Shown: piece by piece, positions 9,580 through 19,780 of the stretch
Position numbering within the stretch: the stretch's first letter is position 1
Layout: every line of letters starts with the position of its first letter
From: Sanguinoderma infundibulare
Taxonomy: Eukaryota; Basidiomycota; Agaricomycetes; Polyporales; Polyporaceae
Reading direction: 5' to 3'
NCBI GenBank assembly: GCA_032821775.1
Contig: JAVLRN010000010.1
Span: 2,666,001-2,730,000 of the forward strand
DNA: 64,000 bases
Notes under the pieces: generated by a model
The model's input: only the letters and a program-made list of their open reading frames with translations
Told to the model about the DNA's origin: nothing
The model's database searches: none
Made by a program: the position numbers and the translations under genes

Positions 9580-11344
9580 ATGGGCAGGCTACGCTCCGTA
9601 CTTGTCTCACTATTCACGCTGCTCCTTCCCGCAAGTGTCAGCGAAGGCCAAGCAACTTTCGACGGCCAAGGTTTCATCTTCAACTGTCCTCCTCTGCTCA
9701 CCCAATGCGTCCCAGTGAACATCACATGGACGGGCGGAACGCAGCCCTACTCGCTCCTGATCTTGCTGCAGTCCAGCAGCCAGATCCTCAGACAGTTCGA
9801 CGGCATCCTCACTACTCACTTCACCTGGGACACCGATCTACCCGCCGGGACGTCGGTCTCGTTTGAGCTCGATGATGGCGGCGCCGTGCTCCGGTTCATT
9901 CCCGAGATCACCATTGGCGCGGGACCGAATGCCCTATGTCTGGACGACATCTACTCCGTCTCGACATCTCTCTGGCCCAGTACGACCGCTTTCTCGACGT
10001 CTCTCGGCAGTAGGACCACTTGGGACATCGCTTCGTCGACACAGATATCTTATCCCTCATTGTGGGCCGGAAATTCGCGTTCACAATCACAATCCACAAA
10101 GCGAGTCCCTCTGAGTGCAGGCGAGATTGCGTTTATCGTGGTGGCGTGCGTGATCTTCCTGCTCCTGCCCATTTGCGCGTGGAGGTGCTATGCCGCGAGG
10201 AGACGACGAACAGAAGGTGCCGGTGAGCATCCCGTGTCTTTCGAAACCCAAGTTTGCATTGAATCCATATGCCAGCAGATGCTGAGAAACCGGAATCCGG
10301 AGAAGGCGGAGATCGTGTTGAGGAGGTACGTCTTCGATGAGCATATGACTTGTTCGCTATTTTAAATAACTGGAGTGTTATCAGCAGCCAGAGGGACCGG
10401 ATAGGGACGACGAGGAGATCCTCTTTGGAGATCCTGCGAACGTCTGTACGTCCCCATTCTCGAAATTTCGTGTTTGTGTGTTGAAACCGGGTCCGAGATG
10501 CTGTCGTTGGACGCGCCCCTGACGGACAAGTCACCGAGTCTGCTACGAATCCCTTCGAAGACCCCCAAGCCCGCCCGCAGACAGACCACACACAAACATT
10601 GACAACGACTGCTGGCCCAAGCCCCCAAGACCGGATGTCGACAGCCTCTCCGCTCGCCACCGCCCCGGTCGTCTCCGACAGGAACGCATCTGCGACCAGA
10701 CCTCGACAGCCCAAGGTCGTCCGTCGGGCAAGGTGCGCATCGTCTCCACCTCTACGGCGCCCCCCACCTCTCTTTCTTACATTTCACGGTCTCTCGCACG
10801 ATGCAGATCATTCTCGGTCCAGTCGGACGCACCCACAGTCTCCGTCTCGGACGCAGACGCGACCGTGCGGCTGTCGACCACGACCTCTTCCACGCTTCCG
10901 CCGTCGTACCGCACGCGGCAGTCCACCGTCGACACGCCACGGTATCCGGCGTTCCCGCCCCCGGCGTACACGCCTCCTTCGGCGTTTGTGGTCTCGCAGA
11001 GGGCTAGGGCGCAACGGCACAGACCTCCAGTACCTCGCAAGCTGCAGCAGGCTCAGGCCGGTGCATCCAACCTGAGTGCGTCGATAGGGCTGGGCAACTT
11101 TGATGTGGAGGGTACCGGTGTCGACCCGTTCTCTGATCTGTACTCGACACAGCCTGAGCATGAGCCTGAGCCTGAGTCGAGGTGGCCGGAAGAGAGCGGT
11201 TCGGAGTTCTCGGGTCCTGATAGGAGCGATGTTTTGGGTGCTCCAGAAGGTACTACTAGAGGAGCAGACACAGACTCGGACGCTAGGACAGAGAGCATCA
11301 GCGAGGCCGGCGCGACGATCCGGGCCGCAGGCGAAGAGGGATAA
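9580..11344 (+). CDS. KRE9/KNH1-like single-pass surface protein
   Basis: Five exons join in frame: 9580-10222, 10279-10325, 10385-10445, 10498-10732 and 10807-11344, giving 507 residues. Residues 1-23 form a signal peptide. Residues 35-120 look like the fungal Ser/Thr-anchored KRE9-type immunoglobulin-like domain (CVPVNITWTGG, PYSLLILLQ, FTWDTDLPAGTSVSFEL, then a final Cys). A Ser/Thr-rich linker leads to a membrane helix at about 181-203, then RRRR and a long acidic, Pro-rich cytoplasmic tail. Such proteins are placed at the cell surface; the domain is related to cell-wall beta-glucan proteins, but the role of the membrane-anchored form is unknown. It converges on the mucin-stalk gene at 11618, with 273 bp between stop codons. 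Confidence 0.8.
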
Positions 11345-11617
11345 TGTTTATGTGCGCATGTACTGGACCTTTACTGTAACCTGTATATTCCCTCCGACGC
11401 ATCCTGTAAACTCCTACGTAGGTATACGTATACGCGCCGTCGACCGCAACCGCAACCGCACCGGATCCAGAGATAACACCCGCACACCGAGGGTCCATCG
11501 TCCGCCGCATCATGCACCATGAGCCAAAGAGTGTACGTACAGTATATCCCGGTTGATCTACCATTCCGCCTCCACTCACTCCCTCCCAGTCCCTCTCCCT
11601 CCCACACGATCTCAGCA

Positions 11618-13159
11618 TCATGCACAGTAATAGTGAGAGTGATACGCCTGATACGCCGGCGGCAGCCTGCTCTTCACGCTCTGCGCCTCCGAGATGGATG
11701 GCGCGTCCCCGACACCGCCATTGTACAGGCCGGTGTCCGGGCCACCTGCGAGGCTTACGCCCGCGTCCAACGACCGCCTAGTAGTAGTACGAGCACGGTC
11801 TGTGTGAGAGTCGACGAGGTCACCCGCAACGGCTCCAGATCTGGATTCGGATGACGCGGGGCGCGAGAGGGAGAGGCGCGGGCCGGTGAGGAGGGTAGCG
11901 GAGGATTGTGAGCGGAACGACGCGAGTTCGTTGGGATCTTGGGAGGCTGTATAGTCTGTCGTATGGGAGAGAGAAGGACGATGAGCGACTGTCACGGTGA
12001 ACGCGAACATGACACGAGCGGACTCACCAAAGAAATACGGGGAGCCACTGGCAGGGGAGGCGCTCTCTTCATGCACGCGGTTCCTTCGGCGGGACCGGCA
12101 CCCGAGCGCGAGTAAGATCGCAAGGATCACCAGGCCTGCGATGGTCACGCCGACGATGAGCCCGACGAGCGCGGGGCGGGACATTCCGAGGGTATTACTA
12201 GCATGCGCCTGGGTGGCAGTGGCCGCTGCTCCTTGGGGCGTCGCAGTTGGATTCAAGTTCGTCTCGAAAGAGGAAGTGGAAGATATTGCTAAGGAGGAAG
12301 ACCCGGACGACAATGGGAAATCAAGCGGAACGGGCGACGATGTCGTGAACGTCGAGGAGGTGTTAGTGGTTGGACTTGATACAGACACGTTCGCCCCGCT
12401 CTTGCTTGATCCCGTGGACTTGACTGCAGCGCTTGATCCGGCGGGAACTGTACTTGTGGCACTAGAGCGTGTGCCTCTCGGGGACGCTGAGGATGTGAGG
12501 ATAGAGGTAGACGTTTTCGTGCTCGTCTTCGTAACCGTGGTAGGAACCCTTATGTTTTCCGATGACGCGACGTCACCGCCTCCTCCGCCATCGTCGACCA
12601 AGAAGTAGTCCAGCCAAAGCTGTACCCCCAGATTCGTGATTGTGAGCGTATGCTCTCCCGCGGGAAGAGCGCCAGAGTCGTAGAACGACCGATTGTACGC
12701 CTCCGCGCGCACCTCCTGCGCCGGGAGGAACGTCGTCGCCCGCTCGGAGTCGCCGTCGATCACATACTGCGACTGCATGCTCCACGTCCCGACGGGCTTG
12801 AACGCGCCGAAGACCTGCACGGACGTTCCTGCCAGATCGTGATTCGCGCACACAACGGACGGACGGACGGACGTAGGGACCGCTAATTTGAGCTTGAGCT
12901 GTGAACGAGATGTGGTCAACTACTCACCGGTGAAAGTAAACGTCACCGTCGAGCCGGAGAGGTTCCCCCAGGTGAGGGTGCCGTCCCAGGTCGGCGGCGG
13001 CTCGTTCCCGAATCCCGACCACGCCCCGTCCCAACGCAAGCTGGTCCGGTCCCAGTCGTCGACGATGAACGGGTCAGCGATGGCGAAGTGATATCCAAAG
13101 TTGAGCGATAAAATGAGTGTGGAGATGAGAAATGAGCGGCTTGAAGCGTAGAGGAGCAT
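11618..13159 (-). CDS. Mucin-stalk single-pass surface protein, copy D
   Basis: The exons are 13159-12928, 12828-12028 and 11955-11618 (456 residues), with frame-consistent introns (ACCG|GTGAGT..GGCAG|GAACG and TTTG|GTGAGTCC..GACAG|ACTAT). The start was chosen by alignment with MLGY/MLCY of the paralogs. The order is signal peptide, Trp-rich ectodomain (LRWDGAW, TWDGTLTWGNLSG, FTFTG, GTSVQVFGAF, QYVIDGD, LTITNLGVQLWLDYF), Ser/Thr stalk (about 185-300), membrane helix (ALVGLIVGVTIAGLVILAIL), a basic stop (RSRRRNR) and an acidic tail ending SVKSRLPPAYQ. The ectodomain resembles the galactose-binding-like beta-sandwich common in Agaricomycete surface proteins; the ligand is unknown. Unlike copies A and B it keeps the full cytoplasmic tail. 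Intron 1 contains a GGAC microsatellite. Confidence 0.8.
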
Positions 13160-13955
13160 GGTGGTGAGCGGAAGTTGGAACAGACCAAAGACCTGGGAAG
13201 CTGCCCGCTCTAGGCTGAGTGCGACAACGGGGTGTTTCCCCAACTGAGCAAGGCAAGGGTCGCGCGTGCGCGGAGACCATTCGCGCCTGCGCTATCAGGA
13301 AGGAGATGGCACTTGGTCTTCTACGGTGATGACTCCCACCCATTGTCCCGCGCGGTCGCCATTTGCAGGGAGCGGCCCTTGTTCGAGCAGAATTCTGGTG
13401 AAAGGAGTGTGCAGAGGACGTTAAATACACGCAGACATTTCTTCGAGGCACACAATGGGGTGCTCACCGCTCGGGACCGAAATCATGGTCGGAAGCTCCT
13501 CTTTCCAGAGAAGCGCGATACTGCGATCGCAGAATTGCGTACTCCCGTTGACTGTGGGAATCCGCGCGAGTTGCGGAATGCGTTAGCTTGGCTTGCATCA
13601 ATTAGAAGAAGGACGTCGAGTTGGATTTCTTGATAACGTTCGAGCGGAGGGCGATCACGGCTCACGACTTGCCAGCCTGTGGAAGCCGAGCCTGGCGCGG
13701 ACTTGGCGCAATCGAGCCAAAGAGTGCGCATATGGCAAGTTCGACATTCGCCTCCGAAAACATGCTATGGACGCCGACTCGGACACGCAATCCCGAAACT
13801 GGGAATCGCAACACCACCCTGCGCAGAGGAAGACAACTGAGAAGCAGGGTATGGGCAGAATCAGACCACAACTCACATCAAGCCAACCCCATACCAGGTT
13901 TCCGGCTCGCCCGCACCTCCACCGTGATATCACCTGACAGTCCAGACCTCCAGAA
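13160..13955. other. Intergenic between copies D and E
   Basis: It holds the 5' flank of copy D and the 3' flank of copy E. Open frames of up to 133 codons on either strand carry no recognisable domain. Confidence 0.35.
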
Positions 13956-14677
13956 TCAGACGGCATGGGCATAATACTCCGGCGGCAACCTGCTCTTCAT
14001 ACTCTGCCTCTCCGATATCGACGGGGCGTCCTCCCCGCATCCAGGCAAGCCCATCGGACCACCCGCGAGTCTCACGCCCCCGTCCACTAACCGTGGATCA
14101 GCAATCGGCGTCTGCGCCTGCGGCTGCAAGTCGGAGTAATACGAGTACGAATATGTGTCGATGATGTCCGTGGCTGGAGACGACCCCGGGCGCGAGTGGG
14201 CAATGAGGAGACGGCTCAGGCTCAGGCTCAGGAGCGTCGCGGACGATGGCGGGCGAAGCGACTCGCCGAACGATGACGTGTCGTCGCGGTCCGCGTCGGG
14301 CGGGTGCGGCGTGCGCTGCGTGAGGCGGTCTGTCCCTGAGTGCGCGCGATGAGCTTAGGTTGAATGTAGTGCGGTGAATGAAGCGTACAAAAGACATGAG
14401 GAGTCGCAGGAGCGAGTTTCCGCTTCCGGCTGTACCAGCACCCGAGGCCGATGAGGATCGAGGCGACGGCGACGATTACGGCCGCAATGAACACGTTTAC
14501 TAGAGTGCGCGAGACTCCGGTTGCATGCGCCTGGGCTGGTTCCGAGCTCGGGGCAGTCGAGGGTGCACTTGTGGGTATCGAGGAGTCGTCGACGACGCGA
14601 GTGTCGGCGAGAACGCGAAGATGATAGCCAAAGGAAAGGAGTGTGGGTATGAGGAAGGAACGACAATGGGGAAGCAT
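13956..14677 (-). CDS. Mucin-stalk family protein E lacking the ectodomain
   Basis: Two exons, 14677-14389 and 14335-13956 (222 residues), join across a 53-nt intron with the same GTACGC donor type as copy C. The N-terminus (signal peptide, then ADTRVVDDSS) matches the other copies, but the roughly 110-residue Trp-rich domain is missing. The sequence passes straight into a short Ser/Pro linker, a membrane helix (VNVFIAAVIVAVASILIGLG), RKRK and a cytoplasmic tail. The tail (SSFGESLRPPSSATLLS, DAPSISERQSMKSRLPPEY) is closest to copy D. It may be a receptor-like protein that lost its ligand domain, or a relic still open by chance. Start and splice sites look usable. Confidence 0.65.
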
Positions 14678-15429
14678 GGCAGTGATGAGCGAGCGAGTCT
14701 GCGGAAGATGTTCGACCTGGGTGCAGCGTGGGCCTGAAGACGGAGTCCTACAGCAGGGATAGCTAGTAGTAGGTGGCATGCCGCGCCTATGGATGCGGCG
14801 ACCATCCGCATCTGCCAGATTCAGGTGGACCGGGAGTGAGAGATGCGGATGTGATTCGTGTGCGGCTGTTGATGGCCCGTCGAGTAATCGCAGTTGGCCT
14901 CCACGAGGACGAACGCCGCATCCCTCCGCAGGAAAGGATCTGGACATATAGGAAGTTGAATATCAGCATGTCCAAAGCGGCCACTGACAGCGGCGCTCGA
15001 CGTAGACATGTGAGGAAGCAATCTGGCTCGAGATTCGGCGGCGATGTCTCCGCAAGGGAGAATGGAAGATCATCGTGGCGTGCATTGTTACGAGGGGAGA
15101 TGTCTCTCAGGTTATATCATGCGGAATGGAGTAGAGAGTTGTGTGCATCCAGCGTCGCCATATGCTGGCTGATTCCTACTGTCGCCGGGCCCGTGATCCG
15201 AGAAGTCACGGCAGAAGAGGAGATGCGCACGCCTCCCCTCTCCACATCCTACTATTCCAAGTGTCACTGGCCTGAAATTTAAAAGATATTATGAGCATGG
15301 TGCGAGGTGCGTACCTTTCAACGTCCATGGTGCGCATGGTGATCGTACAGTCGCAAGTTTCACAGACTGACTCAGACTCGGACGCCACGTGGCCTATTCG
15401 GCGCTGACAACAAGAACAAATAACCCATC
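14678..15429. other. Intergenic upstream of copy E
   Basis: No gene is recognised. An open frame of 169 codons on the plus strand (14773-15282) shows no motif. The right arm of the inverted duplication begins at about 15430. Confidence 0.35.
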
Positions 15430-15983
15430 AGTGGCGGTTGCAGCAAGCGCTTGCTCCGGCGCTTGCTTCGCTCCGCACTTCGCTGAGGGAGTCGGAGGCG
15501 CTCTGGTGTGACGCTCCGAGTTGCTGTCCCGAAGCGAGGGAGAGGAAGGTTGAGGTTGGCTCGAGGACAACGATCAACTCAATTGAATGCTGAGGGAAAA
15601 CACGAGAGTACAAGAGTCGAGTATAAGTACGAGAGAGTCCGCTCGCAAGAAACGTCGGGTGTCTATAAAACAGCGGGACGGGTGGGAGAGGCTCGGGGAG
15701 ACGATGCACGACAGGAGACCTGAATGCTAACATGGAATAATGGTGACTCAGAGTGTACAGCAGCAATGCCGCGCCGTGCTGAAATGGGAACAATGCGCGT
15801 CTGCACGGAGCGGGTGGCATTATGTGGTAGTGCGCCGGGTCGACGTCCGTGGCTATATGCGCAGTGTCATCAAATTGCGAAGCAGCGAAGGAGGAGGAAG
15901 AAAAACATACAAAAAAAAACTTCAACGGCGCACGCAGCTGCAGACGCAGTGAGCGGGCGTGCGCACCTCCTGCCAGCGCGGCG
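15430..15983 (-). pseudogene. Untranslated relic of copy B cytoplasmic tail
   Basis: Read on the minus strand after the copy B stop, this matches left-arm 5968-6500. It holds the juxtamembrane basic codons (RRAGRRCAR), an old intron-like stretch ending in the ACTCTCGTGTTTTCCCTCAG block, and a short Ser-rich tail start. It breaks off at about 15430, at the end of the duplication. Confidence 0.55.
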
Positions 15984-17407
15984 CTAGCATTTAAGCCCAA
16001 GGAGAAGGGTTGCGAGAATGGCGGCTGTCGCGCCGGGAACGAGCCCTTGTACGACGGTGTGGGTGTGAGGAGCTCCGTTCGGACGCACTGCGGTCTGGGA
16101 AGGAGTTTCCGAGCCTCCGGAGGCAGTGGAGGGTGTGCTCTGTGACTCTACCGAGGATGAGGAAGGCGCGCCGGGATAGGACGATGATAGCAAAGTCGCG
16201 GGCATGGCGGACGGGACGGTTGACGAGGGCAAAGTGAATGGCAATTCGGATGACCCGGTGTTGGCGAAAACCCCAGTGCTCGGCGGCTGAATGGTGAGAG
16301 GCGACGAAGTCGACGGCGAGTCGGAACCTGATGTGCCCCCCGTGCCCTGTGACTCTACCGCGGAGGAGGGGGGAGGCGCGCCGGAATGGGAGGATGATGG
16401 CAAAGACGAAGGCACGGCGGATAGGTCCGTTAGCAAAGTGAATGGATATGCGGACAGTGAGGTCGTGTCAGAGCCGTCTGAAGCACCGAATACTGTTGTA
16501 TCCGTCTGGATGGTGGTTGGCGAGGACAGAGGTTCGGAGCCCCCCGAGGCCCGGGAGGGCGTGTTGTGTGACTCTACCGGGGAGAGAGACAGCTCGGTGG
16601 GATAGGACGATGATGGCACAGTAGAAGCCATGGTGGATAGGTCTGTTGGCGAAGTGAACGGAAACGCGGATGAGGTCACGCCCGTCATGCCCCTGGCACT
16701 GACAACAATGCCATCTGAAGCACTGGGTACCTCCGTCTGAATATTGATTGGCAAGGACAGCGTTGAGCCCGTACCGTGGTTCGTCGGTAACGGAGCGACA
16801 TTGATCACCGTCGTAGAAGAAGACGGGGCGCTACTGGGAGTAGGTGGCGGATCGCTCCCCGAGGCCTCGTCGCCGACGGCAAAGTAGTCGATCCAAAGTT
16901 GCGCCCCCAGGTTGGTGATCTCGAGCGTATGCGTGCCGCGCTCCAGGGTCCCAGACTCGAAGAACTGCTGCTTGTACGCCTCCTGCTGCACTTCCTGCGG
17001 CGGGACGAAGTGTGTCGGCGCACCGCCGTCGATCACGTACTGTGACTGCATGATCCACGTCCCGATGGGCTTGAAGGCCCCGAAAACCTGTATAGACGTG
17101 CCTGGTCCAGCCAAGAGATTACAGCGTCGAGGTCAGTAATGCAGCTGAATCTACGGGCAATCGGGACGGTATGGTTGAACAGACCTGTAAAGGTGTACGT
17201 GGCCGTCGCACCCGAAATATTGGCCCGGTGGAGCGTCCCATCCCAGCTGAGCGGGGACTGGTCCGACAACACGTCCCATGCACCATCCCATTGAATGCTA
17301 GAGTCCGAGTCGTCGATGTTACGGGTGTCCACAGAGGCGGGGTGACCATGGGAAAACAAACCGAGCGCGAGTGTTACGGCTAAACAGCGACAAGTGTAGC
17401 AGAGCAT
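15984..17407 (-). CDS. Mucin-stalk surface protein copy B, possibly GPI-anchored
   Basis: The exons are 17407-17185 and 17101-15984 (446 residues). There is a signal peptide, then the Trp-rich ectodomain (IQWDGAWDVLS, SWDGTLHRANISG, GTSIQVFGAFKP, LEITNLGAQLWIDYF) to about residue 160, a Ser/Thr/Pro stalk to about 415, and a hydrophobic end (GLVPGATAAILATLLLGLKC) followed at once by TAG. Copy C continues at this point with TGG and a basic cytoplasmic tail. With only two residues after the hydrophobic segment, the C-terminus has the shape of a GPI-attachment signal (small residues near NGAP, spacer, hydrophobic tail). GPI anchoring is inference. The untranslated tail relic downstream shows that the family ancestor had a cytoplasmic tail. 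Confidence 0.75.
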
Positions 17408-17789
17408 GGCGGCGAGCGAAGCGGGCGGGGAAGGAGAGTCGTATTCAAAGTTCTGGGCGTGAGTGACATTTTTGAGTCAGTGCTTTTAGTGGCAGTGGAC
17501 GGGACCATCGGAGTCTGTGTCATCAGGAAGACCACATCGTGCCTGGATGGGGAGCGAATCAGTGATGTGAGCGCTCATGTTCCAACATTGTAAGCACAGG
17601 ATTGGTATGGCAAGAGGGAAGGACTGGCAGTGTATCCTGATGGAGTCAATTCCGGCGGTTGTGAGGCCATTGGAGCGGTATATGCCCACCAAACAGCTTC
17701 GGAAGGAGGAGCTGCGCTGGTGAAATGGGACGCTCTGGTCTGCACGCCGATTGGAAAGGCGACTCACCGCGATCCAACGCCGCTAACTG
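17408..17789. other. Upstream region of mucin copy B
   Basis: It lies between copy B and the EthD pseudogene. It shares AACTTTGAATA just before the ATG with copies A and C, and its distal part matches left-arm 3105-3310. Confidence 0.45.
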
Positions 17790-18260
17790 CATATCCCCTG
17801 GCCATATCCTTCATAGCTTGCACAACCTCCGCGTCAACCTGTTCGCTACGCCGGCAAACGTCTACCGCGTCGCGACCGCGGCCGCATACTCGGGCATGTC
17901 CGGCCGCTCCGACTCGTGTAGGGCGGTGAACCGCAGGGGATTGCCTCTGATGGGCTTCAAGCTCTCGTCTGTGCACACTACGTACGCCGCAGACTTTTCA
18001 AATGCTGCGAACACAGCCGGGGATCTTCGTTGTCGTAACACTTGTTGAACTTGGTCGGCGACGTCCTTGGGATCCGAGACGCCCATGGTGACGCTACGGG
18101 CCCTGCTTGTGAGCGTCATATGCCTCGACGGCTTAAGAGATGGGTGCGTGGAGGGTGTGTATGCGGCGATCGAGGACGGCGAGGCGGGCTATAGTGGCCT
18201 TCTCGCCGTTGGAGTGCCAGGTGTGGGCAGAGGTGTACAGCCGCAGATATCATTAAATTC
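17790..18260 (-). pseudogene. Decayed EthD-like gene
   Basis: Minus-strand fragments align with the second half of the intact EthD-like protein at 23607-24311: EKATIARLAVLDRR, then a stop within AVEAYDAH, IPGCVRS, TDESLKPIRGNPLRFTALHE and FAGVANRLTRRLCKL. They lie in different frames with several stops. The first WYDxEH half is missing. It occupies the same position relative to copy B as the intact gene does relative to copy C. Confidence 0.75.
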
Positions 18261-18856
18261 AAGGTTTGATGGATGATCGAGCAAAGCGCCGGCAAGACTT
18301 ATATGTTCAATGATATCCCTTCCCTCGGGGCTTACCCTCATTAACCGTGACTCTACCCCGCCTCAGCCATCTCCAACTCTCGTTATTTACCCTCGGTCCG
18401 GCGTCAAAATGAGCCAGAATATTGTATTCAACGAGGCGGGATGGGAGTCTTTTATCCATCTGATAAAGGACGAGATCACCAGCATTGCGCTACCGGCCAC
18501 GCTGTACGGTATGTAGCATCCCCGTCCGGACTGTGAGTATCATACGCTGAGACATTGCAAACAAGGCATGCTGACGATTTTATCGGCGGCTGCGTTCATT
18601 TCCCTCGTTCGGTAAGCCATTCAAAGAATATATGGTCTTAGTACTGATAATCGGGGACTGATAAACCGGTGCATTCGATTCGAACCAGACGAACCGGAGG
18701 GCTCGTCTTGCCCACCGTCATCCTCAGCTTCACACTCCTCGCCCTCTACATCTCCACAACCGCGTACTTTGTCTTCCAAATCATGGCGACACAGAACGAC
18801 ATCCTTTCGCTCGCGAGAAACTCGATCTTTATCATCTGGACCCTACCGCCCGAGCC

Positions 18857-18913
18857 GTCTACACAGGCTTTTGCAAGTGCGCGGTTTATTATACCGACCG
18901 CACTTGCAAGTGC
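18857..18913 (+). repeat. Left terminal inverted repeat
   Basis: 57 bp, the reverse complement of 19724-19780 except one base. It contains a GCACTTGCAAGTGC palindrome near its inner end. Confidence 0.9.
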
Positions 18914-19021
18914 GCGGGAAGATCCGGAGGGGGCTGGGCGGTGATGGCGCGCGGGGTAGACAGGGGCAACCGTCGCGCGATTGTCGGAGGTGCGCGATTG
19001 TCGGGTCGGGAAAGAAAAGAC

Positions 19022-19105
19022 AATGGCAAAATCAGGGTTCGAACCCCTAGCAACACGAACCATCTTGTTTTGAACAGTACTCCAATCCACTAGTCTATAT
19101 ACTCC
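19022..19105 (-). ncRNA. tRNA-like module inside the TIR element
   Basis: The minus strand reads an A-box-like ACTAGTGGATTGG about 45 nt before a full B-box-like GGGTTCGAACCC, the pattern of an internal RNA polymerase III promoter, followed by a short T stretch (CTTTTC). The arms do not fold into a convincing complete tRNA, so it is taken as a tRNA-derived segment. Confidence 0.4.
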
Positions 19106-19504
19106 TTAGGAGTAATACTATCATTTTCCCTATGTAGTGCGACGACCCAGCATGAATCTCCGCCCAATGCCCAGATGGCGGCGCCCTGATGCAATTGCAC
19201 ACTCTGGAAAGTGTTGAATGAATTCTTTGTGCGTATGTTCTCTATCAGATACCTTCCAGGGCTGAGCACTGCCGTGGACTTGCAAATATTGGGGTCATCT
19301 GCAAGTACGACCCCACTGGGACTTCACGCACTTCTGGGACACTCCCGGAGGACGCTTGCATCAGGGGCGAGACGCTTGGCATCAGGGCGAGGCGCCTCCA
19401 TCAGATGGGCTGTCACGCGGCGCAGTCACTTGCATCAGCGCGGGCGCGAGCATCGGGGCTGTAAGTATGTGTTATATACATTGTCCTCCCCAACAGGTAT
19501 AAGG

Positions 19505-19589
19505 AGCTGGTGGTGTAGTGGTAAAATGGGTTGTTAGTGAAGTGTTTGGTGGTCGTTGGTTCGAGTCTTGATGGTAGCATTTTTTTTTT
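19505..19589 (+). ncRNA. tRNA-like module with T10 terminator inside the element
   Basis: It has an A-box-like TGGTGTAGTGG, a B-box-like GGTTCGAGTC 42 nt later, an end that can partly pair with the start (GCTGGTG with TGGTAGC), and a run of ten T at 19580-19589, the usual polymerase III terminator. It resembles the head of a tRNA-derived SINE or a decayed tRNA gene. Confidence 0.45.
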
Positions 19590-19723
19590 GAATATTAATC
19601 AATTACCATTGTATCCGAAAAGATGTACAAGATGCGCTTATAGCAGGGCTATAAATACAAACTAGAGGAGGGGCCGGAGGAGAGGGGATAGGAGGAGGGA
19701 GTGGACCGGGACCGGCGGGCCGT

Positions 19724-19780
19724 GCACTTGCAAGTGCGGTCGGTATAATAAACCGCGCACTTGCAAAAGCGTGTGTAGAC
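19724..19780 (-). repeat. Right terminal inverted repeat
   Basis: Partner of 18857-18913. Five further bases (TCTAC) separate it from the duplicated ACCGCCCG. Confidence 0.9.

Noticed and set aside
11997..12608. 203-codon frame antisense to mucin copy D
   Set aside because: It is the shadow of the Ser/Thr-rich stalk codons and lacks any motif.
19505..19589. Functional tRNA gene
   Set aside because: The acceptor and anticodon arms pair too poorly. It is kept only as a tRNA-derived module within the element.
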